From assembly GCA_016700415.1 (NCBI GenBank), contig CP065018.1, positions 1,302,001 through 1,366,000 of the forward strand: a stretch of 64,000 nucleotides of DNA, read 5' to 3'. Both the position numbers and the translations under genes were made by a program. Source of the stretch: Flavobacteriales bacterium. GTDB lineage: Bacteria; Bacteroidota; Bacteroidia; Flavobacteriales_F; PHOS-HE28. How positions within the stretch are numbered: the first letter of the stretch is position 1; every line of letters begins with the position of its first letter. This document shows, in pieces, positions 1 to 6,737 of this stretch. A model generated the notes under the pieces. That model ran no database searches. It was not told the DNA's origin and worked only from the letters and a program-made list of their open reading frames with translations.

Positions 1-179
1 CCCTGGAAGGGATCAACGCCATCGGCATCCAAGGGGGCTTCTTCAAGAACCCGGAAGTAAAACTGAACGTCGCGGTGGTCGCCCTCGTCGTTCTGATCAT
101 CAGCGGCCTCATCGCCGGTTACATCCCCGCACGTCGTGCCTTAAGCATTAAACCCGTGGACGCCCTCAGAGCGGAGTAG
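1..179 (+). CDS. ABC transporter permease, MacB/FtsX type (C-terminal fragment)
   Basis: The window opens inside this gene; only the last 58 codons are present, read in the frame beginning at base 3 and ending in TAG at 177-179. They show one hydrophobic membrane segment (VVALVVLIISGLIAGYI) followed by the basic tail PARRALSIKPVDALRAE. That ending (small basic stretch, then a P-x-x-ALR-x-E motif) is typical of MacB-like permeases that work with a MacA/HlyD adaptor. The adaptor gene follows directly, so the pair probably forms the inner-membrane part of a tripartite efflux or export pump. Substrate unknown. The family call rests on a short tail and on the neighbour. Confidence 0.75.
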   Translation, partial: LEGINAIGIQGGFFKNPEVKLNVAVVALVVLIISGLIAGYIPARRALSIKPVDALRAE

Positions 180-223
180 GGGCGTGTATGGGCGATGCAT
201 GCACCGCCCATACGTTCGCCCCT
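176..223. repeat. Nested palindromic GTAGGGGCG...CGCCCCT element
   Basis: Outer arms GTAGGGGCG (176-184) and CGCCCCT (217-223) enclose a second perfect inverted pair, GTATGGGCG (186-194) and CGCCCATAC (205-213), around ATGCATGCAC. The TAG stop of the permease is part of the left arm. A related copy with the same GATGCATGCA centre lies at 35320-35362, again starting on a TAG stop codon. It is a dispersed palindromic repeat and may form a hairpin in the transcript between permease and adaptor. Confidence 0.75.
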
Positions 224-274
224 GCCCGCCCCAACAACAACAAAACGCCTTCGCCGAGCTTCGGCGCTTCAAGC

Positions 275-1396
275 ATGAAAAAAGCCCTCAAGTACCTCCT
301 CCTCGCCCTGCTCATCGTCCTCTTCCTCTGGACGCTCTGGTTCCTCTACCAGAAGAGCGTGACCAAGCCGCCCGCCTACAAGGTGGTGAAGCCGTCCGTG
401 GCCACCATCATTAAGAAGACCGTGGCCAACGGCACCATCGAGCCGCGGCAGGAGATCGACATCAAGCCGGTGGTGAGCGGCGTGATCCGGCAACTTTTCG
501 TGGAGGCCGGGCAAAAGGTGAAGGAGGGCGACAAGCTGGCGCAGATCCAGATCGTGCCGGACATGCTCTCACTGAACCAGGCCGAGAGCCGGGTGAACAG
601 TGCCGCCATCGCCGTGACCAATGCGCAGCTGAACTATGACCGCAACAAACCGCTTGCCGACAAAGGCGTGATCTCAGCGAGCGAAATGCAGACCTACGAC
701 ATCGCGCTGCGCAACGTCAAGCAGGAGCAGAGCGCCGCACAGGACGCCCTGCAATTGGTGCGCGACGGTATCAGCAAGAACAGCGGCAGCGCCAGCAACA
801 CCATCGTGCGCAGCACCATCACCGGCATGGTGCTGGACGTGCCCGTGAAGGTGGGCACCAGCGTGATCGAGCGGAACAACTTCAACGAGGGCACCACCAT
901 CGCCACCGTGGCCGACATGAACGACCTGATCTTCAAGGGCAACGTTGACGAGAGCGAGGTGGGCAAAGTGCGTCTCGGCATGCCTGCGGTGATCACCGTG
1001 GGCGCCATCGACAGCGCCACTTGGGATGCCGATCTGGAGTACATCGCCCCGAAAGGCGTGGAGGACAACGGTGCCATCCAATTCGAGATCCGTGCGGCGG
1101 TGAACGTGAAGGAGGGCCAGACCCTGCGCGCAGGCTACAGCGCCAATGCCGACATCGTACTGGACCGGCGCGACAGTGTGAGGAGCATCCCGGAAAGCGT
1201 GATCACCTTCAACGACAAGGGCGACAGCGCCTTCGTGGAAGTGATGAACGGCAAGGACTGGAAAAAGACCTACGTGAAGACGGGCCTTAGCGATGGCGTG
1301 AACATCGAGGTGCTCGGCGGCATCGCGGACAGCACCTCGCTGAAAGGTGCCAAGATCATGGAAGAGCCGGAAGCCCATGGACCGGGCGGAGAGTGA
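275..1396 (+). CDS. HlyD/MacA-family efflux adaptor (membrane fusion protein)
   Basis: Periplasmic adaptor linking an inner-membrane transporter to an outer-membrane channel. The ATG at 275 is chosen because it begins MKKALKYLLLALLIVLFLW, a basic n-region plus a single membrane anchor; an upstream in-frame ATG at 188 would only add a polar stretch lying in the palindromic repeat. Next come the first half of a lipoyl/barrel-sandwich domain (about residues 45-92, with VVSGVI and AGQKVKEGDKLAQIQ), an Ala/Gln/Asn-rich coiled-coil hairpin (about 95-165), the second lipoyl half (ITGMVLDVPVKVGTSVI) and a beta-barrel/membrane-proximal part. Length 373 aa is normal for MacA-like proteins. It follows the MacB-like permease by 95 nt and probably shares its transcript. 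Substrate not predictable. Confidence 0.9.
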   Translation: MKKALKYLLLALLIVLFLWTLWFLYQKSVTKPPAYKVVKPSVATIIKKTVANGTIEPRQEIDIKPVVSGVIRQLFVEAGQKVKEGDKLAQIQIVPDMLSLNQAESRVNSAAIAVTNAQLNYDRNKPLADKGVISASEMQTYDIALRNVKQEQSAAQDALQLVRDGISKNSGSASNTIVRSTITGMVLDVPVKVGTSVIERNNFNEGTTIATVADMNDLIFKGNVDESEVGKVRLGMPAVITVGAIDSATWDADLEYIAPKGVEDNGAIQFEIRAAVNVKEGQTLRAGYSANADIVLDRRDSVRSIPESVITFNDKGDSAFVEVMNGKDWKKTYVKTGLSDGVNIEVLGGIADSTSLKGAKIMEEPEAHGPGGE

Positions 1397-1409
1397 TAGC
1401 GGACATCGC

Positions 1410-2105
1410 ATGCACTTGTTCCACTGTCCTGACCTGAGCCAGCTCGTGGCGGAGCTTCCCGCTGAGGAGGCTCACCACGCTGTGAACGTGCTTCGGCTTT
1501 CCGTGGGAGATCCGATCGGCCTACTGGACGGGAATGGCGGCTTCGCGGAAGCGGAGATCGAGGAAGCGACAAAGCGCAGGTGCTTGGCGCGTATTGCACG
1601 AAAGGACAGTGTGGGACCGGAACGCACTGCACACATCCACATCGCCGTGGCGCCCACCAAGCAGATGGAACGCTTCGAGTGGTTCCTGGAGAAAGCCACG
1701 GAGATCGGCGTGGACCGCATCACTCCGGTCCTCACGCACCGCACGGAGCGGAGTAAGCTCCGCCACGACCGCATGGAAAAGGTGCTGGTGGGGGCTATGA
1801 AACAGAGCCAGCGCAAATGGCTGCCGCAGCTCGACGATCTGATCAAGCTGAAAGACTTGGATTCCACGACCACGCACCAGAAATTCTTTGGCTGGTGCGA
1901 TGGCGACCATGCGGATCTCACCTCGGCCTACGACCCGGAACAGGACGCGCTAATTGTGATCGGTCCCGAAGGCGACTTCACCCCGGAGGAGGCGGAATGG
2001 CTGATCGCGAACGGATTTCAGGCGGTGAGCTTGGGCAAGTCCCGATTGCGCACGGAGACAGCAGCGATAGCGGCATGCACGTGGATGAGCTTCGCACAGC
2101 GTTGA
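1410..2105 (+). CDS. rsmE: 16S rRNA (uracil-1498 N3)-methyltransferase RsmE
   Basis: SPOUT-class methyltransferase that methylates U1498 of 16S rRNA at N3 using SAM, in the cytoplasm. The chosen ATG begins MHLFHCPD, the short N-terminal strand of the PUA-like domain; the reading frame is open upstream but there overlaps the end of the adaptor gene. Visible family features are HAVNVLR (substrate-binding N-domain), KQMERFEWFLEKATEIGV (trefoil-knot entry), IVIGPEGDFTPEE (SAM site) and the terminal SLGKSRLRTETAA loop. Length 231 aa is typical. It starts 13 nt after the adaptor stop, so it is probably co-transcribed. Its last 11 codons have a diverged echo at 2189-2221. Confidence 0.95.
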   Translation: MHLFHCPDLSQLVAELPAEEAHHAVNVLRLSVGDPIGLLDGNGGFAEAEIEEATKRRCLARIARKDSVGPERTAHIHIAVAPTKQMERFEWFLEKATEIGVDRITPVLTHRTERSKLRHDRMEKVLVGAMKQSQRKWLPQLDDLIKLKDLDSTTTHQKFFGWCDGDHADLTSAYDPEQDALIVIGPEGDFTPEEAEWLIANGFQAVSLGKSRLRTETAAIAACTWMSFAQR

Positions 2106-2188
2106 TCGCAGATCGCATGAATACGTTGGGAACCGCCGGAGGCGGCGCACAACAACGCACTCGCGAAAAACGCGAGCGCGGGCATTTG

Positions 2189-2221
2189 GCCTGCACATGG
2201 ATGGGCTTTGCACAGCGTTGA
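2189..2221 (+). pseudogene. Diverged echo of the rsmE 3' end
   Basis: These 33 bases match the last 33 bases of rsmE (2073-2105) at 29 positions without gaps. Both copies end in the same frame and stop codon: ACTWMSFAQR-stop in rsmE and ACTWMGFAQR-stop here. Three of the four differences are third-position and silent (Ala, Thr and Phe codons); the fourth changes Ser to Gly. That pattern implies the extra tail once belonged to a functional rsmE copy. The 83 bases between the copies hold no gene; they contain a small CGCG-rich hairpin (CGCGAAAAACGCG). Confidence 0.75.
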
Positions 2222-2224
2222 CGG

Positions 2225-2232
2225 TAACTTCG
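2225..2232 (+). promoter_or_regulatory. -7 box TAACTTCG, 4 nt before the DUF4159 gene
   Basis: TAACTTCG matches the Bacteroidota -7 consensus TAnnTTTG at all fixed positions but one. Only CACC separates it from the ATG at 2237, so transcription would begin at or next to the start codon. A TTTG lies 14 nt upstream, closer than the usual 17-23 nt for a -33 element. Inferred from sequence only. Confidence 0.5.
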
Positions 2233-2236
2233 CACC

Positions 2237-2902
2237 ATGAAGATCCGGTTCCTCGCTGTTGCGGCCTGTGCTTTGAGCGTCGTGGCCATATGCGCCCAAG
2301 GCACCTACCAACTGGCAGTGATGAAGTACAACGGCGGCGGCGACTGGTACGCCAACCCCACCGCCGTGCCGAACCTCGTGAAATTCTGTAACGAGCAGTT
2401 GGGCATGAACATCAACACCGACGTGCCGAACGTGGACGTGGGCAGCCCTGACATCTTCACCTATCCGTGGCTCGATGCCACCGGCCATGGCAACATCACC
2501 TTCAGCCCACAGGAGGCGGAAAACTTGCGCAATTACCTCATTGGCGGCGGCTTCCTGCACGTGAGCGACAACTACGGCATCGACAAGTTCCTACGTCCCG
2601 CCATGAAAATGGTGTTCCCCGAGCTGGAGTTCATGGAGCTGCCTTTCGCGCATCCCATATACCACCAGAAGTTCGACTTCCCAAAAGGCCTTCCGAAGAT
2701 CCACGAGCACGATGGCCTGCCCGCGCAAGGCTTCGGCCTCATCTGGGAAGGTCGCTTGGTCTGCTTCTACGACTACCAATGCGACCTCGGCGACGGCTGG
2801 GAGGACCGCGATGTACACAACGACCCGCCGGAGCTGCACACCACCGCATTGCGCATGGGGGCCAACATGGTGCAGTACGTTTTCGGGGGTGGAATTAATT
2901 GA
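2237..2902 (+). CDS. DUF4159 domain secreted protein
   Basis: Starts with a clear signal peptide (MKIRFLAVAACALSVVAICA, cleavage likely after ICA before QGTYQ). The mature part has the features I associate with DUF4159: an N-terminal MKYNGGGDWYANP segment, then DIFTYPWLDATGHG, LRNYLIGGGFLHVSDNYG and a C-terminal LRMGANMVQYVFGGG. The fold resembles the glutamine-amidotransferase-like/ThuA superfamily, but I see no catalytic triad I would trust. In Bacteroidota such proteins sit near MoxR/BatA-type or unrelated genes; no such partner is here. Function unknown; probably periplasmic. Length 221 aa is typical. Confidence 0.85.
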   Translation: MKIRFLAVAACALSVVAICAQGTYQLAVMKYNGGGDWYANPTAVPNLVKFCNEQLGMNINTDVPNVDVGSPDIFTYPWLDATGHGNITFSPQEAENLRNYLIGGGFLHVSDNYGIDKFLRPAMKMVFPELEFMELPFAHPIYHQKFDFPKGLPKIHEHDGLPAQGFGLIWEGRLVCFYDYQCDLGDGWEDRDVHNDPPELHTTALRMGANMVQYVFGGGIN

Positions 2903-3058
2903 ACAGTTGTCAGTGGTCTGTTGTCAGTTGTCAGGTCCGGCAAGCTGATCCGTGCTCATTTGGTTTCTCAGTGCATTTCACGCCTTGCAACTGACCGCAA
3001 CGCGCACGCCGGACGACCCATTGAGAACGCCTGACAAGGGACAACGGACAACTGACAC
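2903..3058. repeat. Palindromic intergenic element, CAGTTGTCAG family (copy A)
   Basis: The gap between the convergent DUF4159 and TerC genes is filled by this element. The left end carries repeated AGTTGTCAG words (2904-2936); the right end carries their complements (CTGACAAGGGACAACGGACAACTGACA, about 3030-3057). The left arm is followed by TCCGG and a GATCCGTGCT core that resembles the core of copies at 41576-41656 and 46101-46219. The arms could form a long imperfect hairpin and serve as a two-way terminator. Confidence 0.7.
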
Positions 3059-3784
3059 CTAAGTCCTCGCCTTCCTCACCTTCATGTTCAACAGCTCCAC
3101 ACCGAAGCTGAAGGCCATGGCGATGTAGGCGTAACCCTTCGGGATCTCGCTGTGGTGCAGGGGTTCGAGGCCCTCGAAGAAGAGCATGAAGCCCACCATT
3201 ACCAAGAAGGAGAGCGCGAGCATTTTCAAAGTGGGGTGCTTTTCGATGAAGCTGCTGATGGCCTGCGCGAAGAAGAACATCACGAACATGGCGATCACCA
3301 CCGCGGCGATCATCACCTCCACATGGCTGCCGAGACCGATGGCGGTGAGGATGCTATCGAAGGAGAACACCGCGTCCACGAGAATGACCTGGGCCATCAA
3401 CGCGCCGAAACTCTTGGCCTTAATGCTGGTTTCCTTGTGCCCCTCCTCCCCTTCCAACTTGTCATGGATCTCCATTACGGCCTTGTAAAGGAGGAAGAGG
3501 CCGCCCGCGAAGAGGATCACGTGCCGAAGGGTGAAATCGTATCCGGCGATGCCGAACAGCGCGGTGTCGCCATGCTTCACGAGCGTGGTGAGGCCCAGCA
3601 ACAGGGCACAGCGCATGAGGATCCCGTAGATCATCCAGAGCCTGCGGCCGCGAGCACGGTCCTGCTCCGACATACGGCCGAGGATGATGCTGACGAAGAT
3701 CACATTGTCGATGCCGAGCACGATCTCGAGCAAAGCCAGGGTGATCAGGCTCACTAGCGCATTGAGGGTAAAGAGGTCTTCCAT
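3059..3784 (-). CDS. TerC family integral membrane protein
   Basis: About seven hydrophobic segments across 241 aa. Two family signatures with buried acidic residues are present: GIDNVIF (Asp26-Asn27) and VDAVFSFDSI near the middle, in inverted-repeat-like halves. A charged loop (KLEGEEGHKETSIKAK) separates them. TerC-type proteins are linked to metal ion (often manganese) efflux or metalation of exported proteins, and in tellurite-resistance loci to TerD-type partners; none of those partners is here, so a general metal-handling role is more likely. It is a stand-alone gene; the hydrolase upstream ends 19 nt before its start and may be co-transcribed with it. Confidence 0.88.
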   Translation of the reverse strand: MEDLFTLNALVSLITLALLEIVLGIDNVIFVSIILGRMSEQDRARGRRLWMIYGILMRCALLLGLTTLVKHGDTALFGIAGYDFTLRHVILFAGGLFLLYKAVMEIHDKLEGEEGHKETSIKAKSFGALMAQVILVDAVFSFDSILTAIGLGSHVEVMIAAVVIAMFVMFFFAQAISSFIEKHPTLKMLALSFLVMVGFMLFFEGLEPLHHSEIPKGYAYIAMAFSFGVELLNMKVRKART

Positions 3785-3803
3785 CCGGGGCGTGAATGTC
3801 GTG

Positions 3804-4442
3804 CTAAGCGTTGATCACCTCCTGCATCCACCGCGAAATTTCCTCCGCACGGGTCAGCACCATGACATGCCCTCCGCCCTCTACGGCATGGTCCACCGGG
3901 AACCTCATGGGAATGGCTTGGTCATTGGTGCCGTGTATGCGCGCCACGGGGCCCTTCCAGCGCGTGCCTTTCCAGCGCAGCACGGCCTCCACGCCGCGAC
4001 GGATCTTGGCCGCGGTCTCCTTCTTCGCCATGTCCCAGAGCAGCTGGTCCGAAATGCGGTCGCGTAAGCCCAGGAACCGTTTGAACGGCCACGTGGCCCA
4101 CATGGTGAACCTGCCGATCAAGCATGTGCCCCCCAGTGACTTCATCACATGCACCTGCCTCGGCCACTCGTGCGGCCCGGTCCACGTGGAGATGAGGATG
4201 ACCTTTTCGGGCTTGGTCAGCAGTGCAAGCTCCTGTGCCACCATGCCACCCAGGCTAACGCCTGCCAGCATGTGCGGCTTCGTTCCGTCCACTCCCGAAC
4301 GCATTTCAGCGGCCAGTTCCTCCAACGTGCACCTTTTGGGGAAAGGCGGCCATTCGAGCATGACCATCTCATGGCCCGGCAGCTTGATGCGCGAGAAGAG
4401 CCGCTTGTCGCAGCCCACGCCGGGAAGGAAATAGACGGTCAT
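3804..4442 (-). CDS. Alpha/beta hydrolase fold protein
   Basis: Small cytoplasmic hydrolase of 212 aa. The start at 4442 gives MTVYFLPGVGCDKRLF, the first strand and oxyanion-hole region of the fold; a longer frame would run back into the end of the ammonia-lyase gene. The nucleophile elbow GVSLGG places the catalytic Ser at residue 63. HGTNDQAIP supplies a probable acid and GGGHVMV a His near residue 192, completing a triad. No lid or substrate signature is recognisable. It begins 16 nt after the ammonia-lyase stop on the same strand, so the two probably form one operon, but no shared pathway is obvious. Confidence 0.82.
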   Translation of the reverse strand: MTVYFLPGVGCDKRLFSRIKLPGHEMVMLEWPPFPKRCTLEELAAEMRSGVDGTKPHMLAGVSLGGMVAQELALLTKPEKVILISTWTGPHEWPRQVHVMKSLGGTCLIGRFTMWATWPFKRFLGLRDRISDQLLWDMAKKETAAKIRRGVEAVLRWKGTRWKGPVARIHGTNDQAIPMRFPVDHAVEGGGHVMVLTRAEEISRWMQEVINA

Positions 4443-4448
4443 GCTCGA

Positions 4449-4485
4449 GATCAGACGATCAGACAATAAGACGATCAGAAGATCG
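4449..4485. repeat. GATCAGACGATCAGA word repeat at the hutH 3' end
   Basis: The stretch repeats GATCAGACGATCAGA-like words (GATCAGACGATCAGACAAT, then AAGACGATCAGAAGATCG). It covers the last codons and stop of the ammonia-lyase gene and the gap to the next gene. It supplies the C-terminal residues SSDRLIV, and the reading frame past the stop would repeat SDRLI. It appears to be a dispersed intergenic word repeat that has become part of a coding end. Confidence 0.55.
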
Positions 4486-5958
4486 AACGAACGCCAGTGC
4501 ATTCTCCATCAGTTCGTGCATCACCACATCCTCCTCCACGAAGGGAACTTGCTTCCGGAGAGAAGCGTGCAACGCCTCGATCGCTTTGGAAGATCTCAAC
4601 GGCTTCCGGAAATCCAAGGCCTGTGCAGCGGTGAAGAGTTCGATCGCGAGGATCCGTTCCACGTCTTCCGCCACCTGCCATGTCTTGATCGCGGCAGCGG
4701 CGCCCATGCTCACATGATCTTCTTGCCCGTTGCTGCTGTCGATGGTGTCCACGCTATTGGGCATGCAGCGCTGCTTGTTGGCGCTCACCAATGAAGCCGA
4801 TGCGTACTGCGGGATCATGAAGCCGCTGTTCAGCCCGGGATGCGCCACTAGGAACGCCGGTAATCCGCGCTGGCCGCTGAGCAACTTGTAAGTGCGGCGC
4901 TCACTGATGCTGCCGAACTCAGCGAGGGCGATGGCCAGAAAGTCCAATGCCAGCGCCAACGGTTGGCCGTGGAAATTACCTGCGCTCACGATCAAGTCCT
5001 CGTCATCGAAGACGGTGGGATTGTCGGTAACGGACTCCAATTCGCGTTCCACCACGCGCTCCACGTAGGCGATGGTATCGCGCGATGCGCCGTGGACCTG
5101 AGGGACACAGCGGAAGGAGTACGGGTCCTGCACGTGTTTCTTGGTGCGCTTCGCGATGTCACTGCCTTTCAGCAGATCACGGACATGCCCGGCCACCACG
5201 GCCTGCCCGGGATGCGGGCGCACCGCATGCACTGAGGCATGGAACGGCTCCGTGCGACCATCGAACGCATCGAGCGACATCGCAGCGATGACATCGGCGA
5301 TGTGCGCCAGCCGGTTGGACTTTAGCGTGAGCAACGACGCATATGCACACATGAACTGCGTGCCGTTCAGCAGCGCCAGGCCTTCCTTGGGGCCGAGTTC
5401 GAGCGGCTCCCAGCTCAACTGCTTCAAGGCCTTCGTGGCTTTCATGCGCTTGCCCTTCAGCACCACCTCACCTAAGCCGATCAGCGGCAACGCCAGATGC
5501 GCCAAGGGCGCGAGATCACCTGAAGCACCGAGCGAACCGCGCTCATACACCACCGGCAGCATGTCGGCATTGTGCATGTCGATGTAGCGTTGCACTGTAC
5601 CGATGGCCACGGCACTGTGTCCGAAGGCCATGTTCTGCACCTTCAGCACCAGCATGGCCCGCACGATCTCCGCCGGAACGGGATCACCGGTTCCGCAGGC
5701 GTGGCTCATCACGAGGTTCTTCTGGAGCTGGGCGAGCTTGTCCTTTGGAATGCTGGTATCGGCCAACGCACCGAAGCCCGTGTTCACGCCGTAGATCGGC
5801 GCGTCGCTCTTCTTCAGGCGGTCGCGCAGGTAGGCGTGACAGCGCTTCACGGCAGCCGTTGCGTCCTTGCTGAGCGCGATGGGGCTGCGGGATGAAAGAA
5901 TGTGGCCAAGCTCGGCGAGTTCGAGGCCGATGGTTCCTATTTGATGGGGCTTAGACAT
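4459..5958 (-). CDS. hutH: Histidine ammonia-lyase (aromatic amino acid lyase family)
   Basis: Catalyses non-oxidative deamination of histidine to urocanate through the self-made MIO cofactor. The MIO-forming triad ASG lies at residues 145-147 in GSLGASGDLAPLAH, and the catalytic Tyr region is YGVNTGFG (56-63). SHACGTG (from residue 85) occupies the selectivity loop, which fits HAL and, less specifically, tyrosine lyases. At 499 aa it is the usual HAL length. The other hut genes (hutU, hutI, hutG) are absent within the window, and the downstream partner is a generic hydrolase. The last residues come from a dispersed repeat. Histidase is the best call; a related aromatic lyase is the alternative. 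Confidence 0.87.
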   Translation of the reverse strand: MSKPHQIGTIGLELAELGHILSSRSPIALSKDATAAVKRCHAYLRDRLKKSDAPIYGVNTGFGALADTSIPKDKLAQLQKNLVMSHACGTGDPVPAEIVRAMLVLKVQNMAFGHSAVAIGTVQRYIDMHNADMLPVVYERGSLGASGDLAPLAHLALPLIGLGEVVLKGKRMKATKALKQLSWEPLELGPKEGLALLNGTQFMCAYASLLTLKSNRLAHIADVIAAMSLDAFDGRTEPFHASVHAVRPHPGQAVVAGHVRDLLKGSDIAKRTKKHVQDPYSFRCVPQVHGASRDTIAYVERVVERELESVTDNPTVFDDEDLIVSAGNFHGQPLALALDFLAIALAEFGSISERRTYKLLSGQRGLPAFLVAHPGLNSGFMIPQYASASLVSANKQRCMPNSVDTIDSSNGQEDHVSMGAAAAIKTWQVAEDVERILAIELFTAAQALDFRKPLRSSKAIEALHASLRKQVPFVEEDVVMHELMENALAFVRSSDRLIV

Positions 5959-5979
5959 GGTATGCGGCGATAATGCGCC

Positions 5980-6336
5980 TCAGTATTTCTGGACAAGGAC
6001 TTCAGTGGGGATCCTCAGCACTTCATTGAGTTTCCTGATCATCTCCAAGGTTAGCTTCCGTTTTCGGTTCAACACCTCGCTAACACGACTTTTGAAGCCC
6101 ATGGCATCGGCCAGGTCCTTCTGCTTCATGCCCATTTGCTCCATGCGAAATTTTATGGCTTCGATCGGGTCCGGCATACCGATGGGAAAATGTGCATTTT
6201 CGTATGCATCGATGAGAATGGCCAGCACTTCCAGCTCATCGCCTTCCTTGGAACCTTTCTTGGCATCAAAGATCTTATCCAGCCGCTTCAGCGCCGCTTG
6301 ATAATCCTTCTCGTTCCGGATCGGGGTGATGGTCAT
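5980..6336 (-). CDS. higA: HigA-type antitoxin, helix-turn-helix protein
   Basis: Antitoxin and autoregulator of the HigBA module; 118 aa from the ATG at 6336 (MTITPIRNEKDYQ). The N-terminal half is the acidic, helical region that binds the toxin (RLDKIFDAKKGSKEGDELEVL). The C-terminal half is a Xre-like helix-turn-helix: MKQKDLADAMGFKSRVSEVL followed by NRKRKLTLEMIRKLNEVLRIP. Its start follows the toxin stop by one base, the toxin-first order typical of higBA. An earlier ATG at 6375 would overlap the toxin gene by 38 bases; the later one is preferred because family members begin with this I-x-x-E-xx-Y motif. Confidence 0.9.
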   Translation of the reverse strand: MTITPIRNEKDYQAALKRLDKIFDAKKGSKEGDELEVLAILIDAYENAHFPIGMPDPIEAIKFRMEQMGMKQKDLADAMGFKSRVSEVLNRKRKLTLEMIRKLNEVLRIPTEVLVQKY

Positions 6337-6337
6337 C

Positions 6338-6631
6338 TCAAATGGTGTTTGCGTTGATCTTGTCATACTCGGCATGGGTGCCGATAAAGCGGATCCAACC
6401 GAGCTGGAAATCGAAGTTGAACCTGACGATCAACCTGTACTTGTTGCCTTTGATGTTGAATGCAATGCGATTCCCTTGAAGAATGCTTGCGTTCGGATGG
6501 TCCTTTTTCAATGCGTTGACATTTTTCCATCCTGCCGTTTCAGTTTCCCTGAACCATGCTTTCAACTGCTGTTCGCAATCGGCATGCTTGGTCCAAAAAT
6601 CCCGTAAAGTCCGTTTGGCTATGATCCGCAC
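6338..6631 (-). CDS. higB: HigB-type mRNA interferase toxin
   Basis: RelE-superfamily ribosome-dependent mRNA endonuclease, 97 aa. Matching features are an N-terminal strand MRIIAKRTLRDFW, a helix with KAWFRETETAGWKN, the family segment ASILQGNRIAFNIKGNKYRL (central sheet) and FIGTHAEYDKI near the C-terminus with the His-x-x-Tyr pair. It is the first gene of the toxin-antitoxin operon. A TAnnTTTG promoter box overlapping an inverted repeat lies just upstream. The module sits alone between hisS and hutH, as chromosomal stabilisation or stress modules often do. Confidence 0.92.
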   Translation of the reverse strand: MRIIAKRTLRDFWTKHADCEQQLKAWFRETETAGWKNVNALKKDHPNASILQGNRIAFNIKGNKYRLIVRFNFDFQLGWIRFIGTHAEYDKINANTI

Positions 6632-6647
6632 GTTGAACGAATTGGTG

Positions 6648-6678
6648 CAAAGGTACAGAGTGTTACCATTCCGGTAAC
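6648..6678 (-). promoter_or_regulatory. higBA promoter and probable HigA operator
   Basis: On the minus strand TACCTTTG (6655-6648) is a perfect TAnnTTTG box, 16 nt from the higB ATG. Directly upstream, GTTACC (6662-6667) and GGTAAC (6673-6678) form a perfect inverted repeat with a 5-nt spacer, and a further TTACCGG follows. An inverted repeat between the -7 and -33 positions is where an autorepressing antitoxin would bind. Binding is inferred. Confidence 0.6.
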
Positions 6679-6737
6679 TGCATCGCTTTACCGGAACGGG
6701 AAGACTCCTATGCCCGCTGGATCTCTTTCATCTAGCA

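Noticed and set aside
4459..5958. Flexirubin or aryl-polyene pigment cluster
   Set aside because: Some such clusters contain an aromatic lyase, but no polyketide-synthase-like or acyl-carrier genes are near.
6338..6631. Part of a larger defence island around higBA
   Set aside because: Neighbours are hutH and hisS, with no nuclease, methylase or phage genes nearby.
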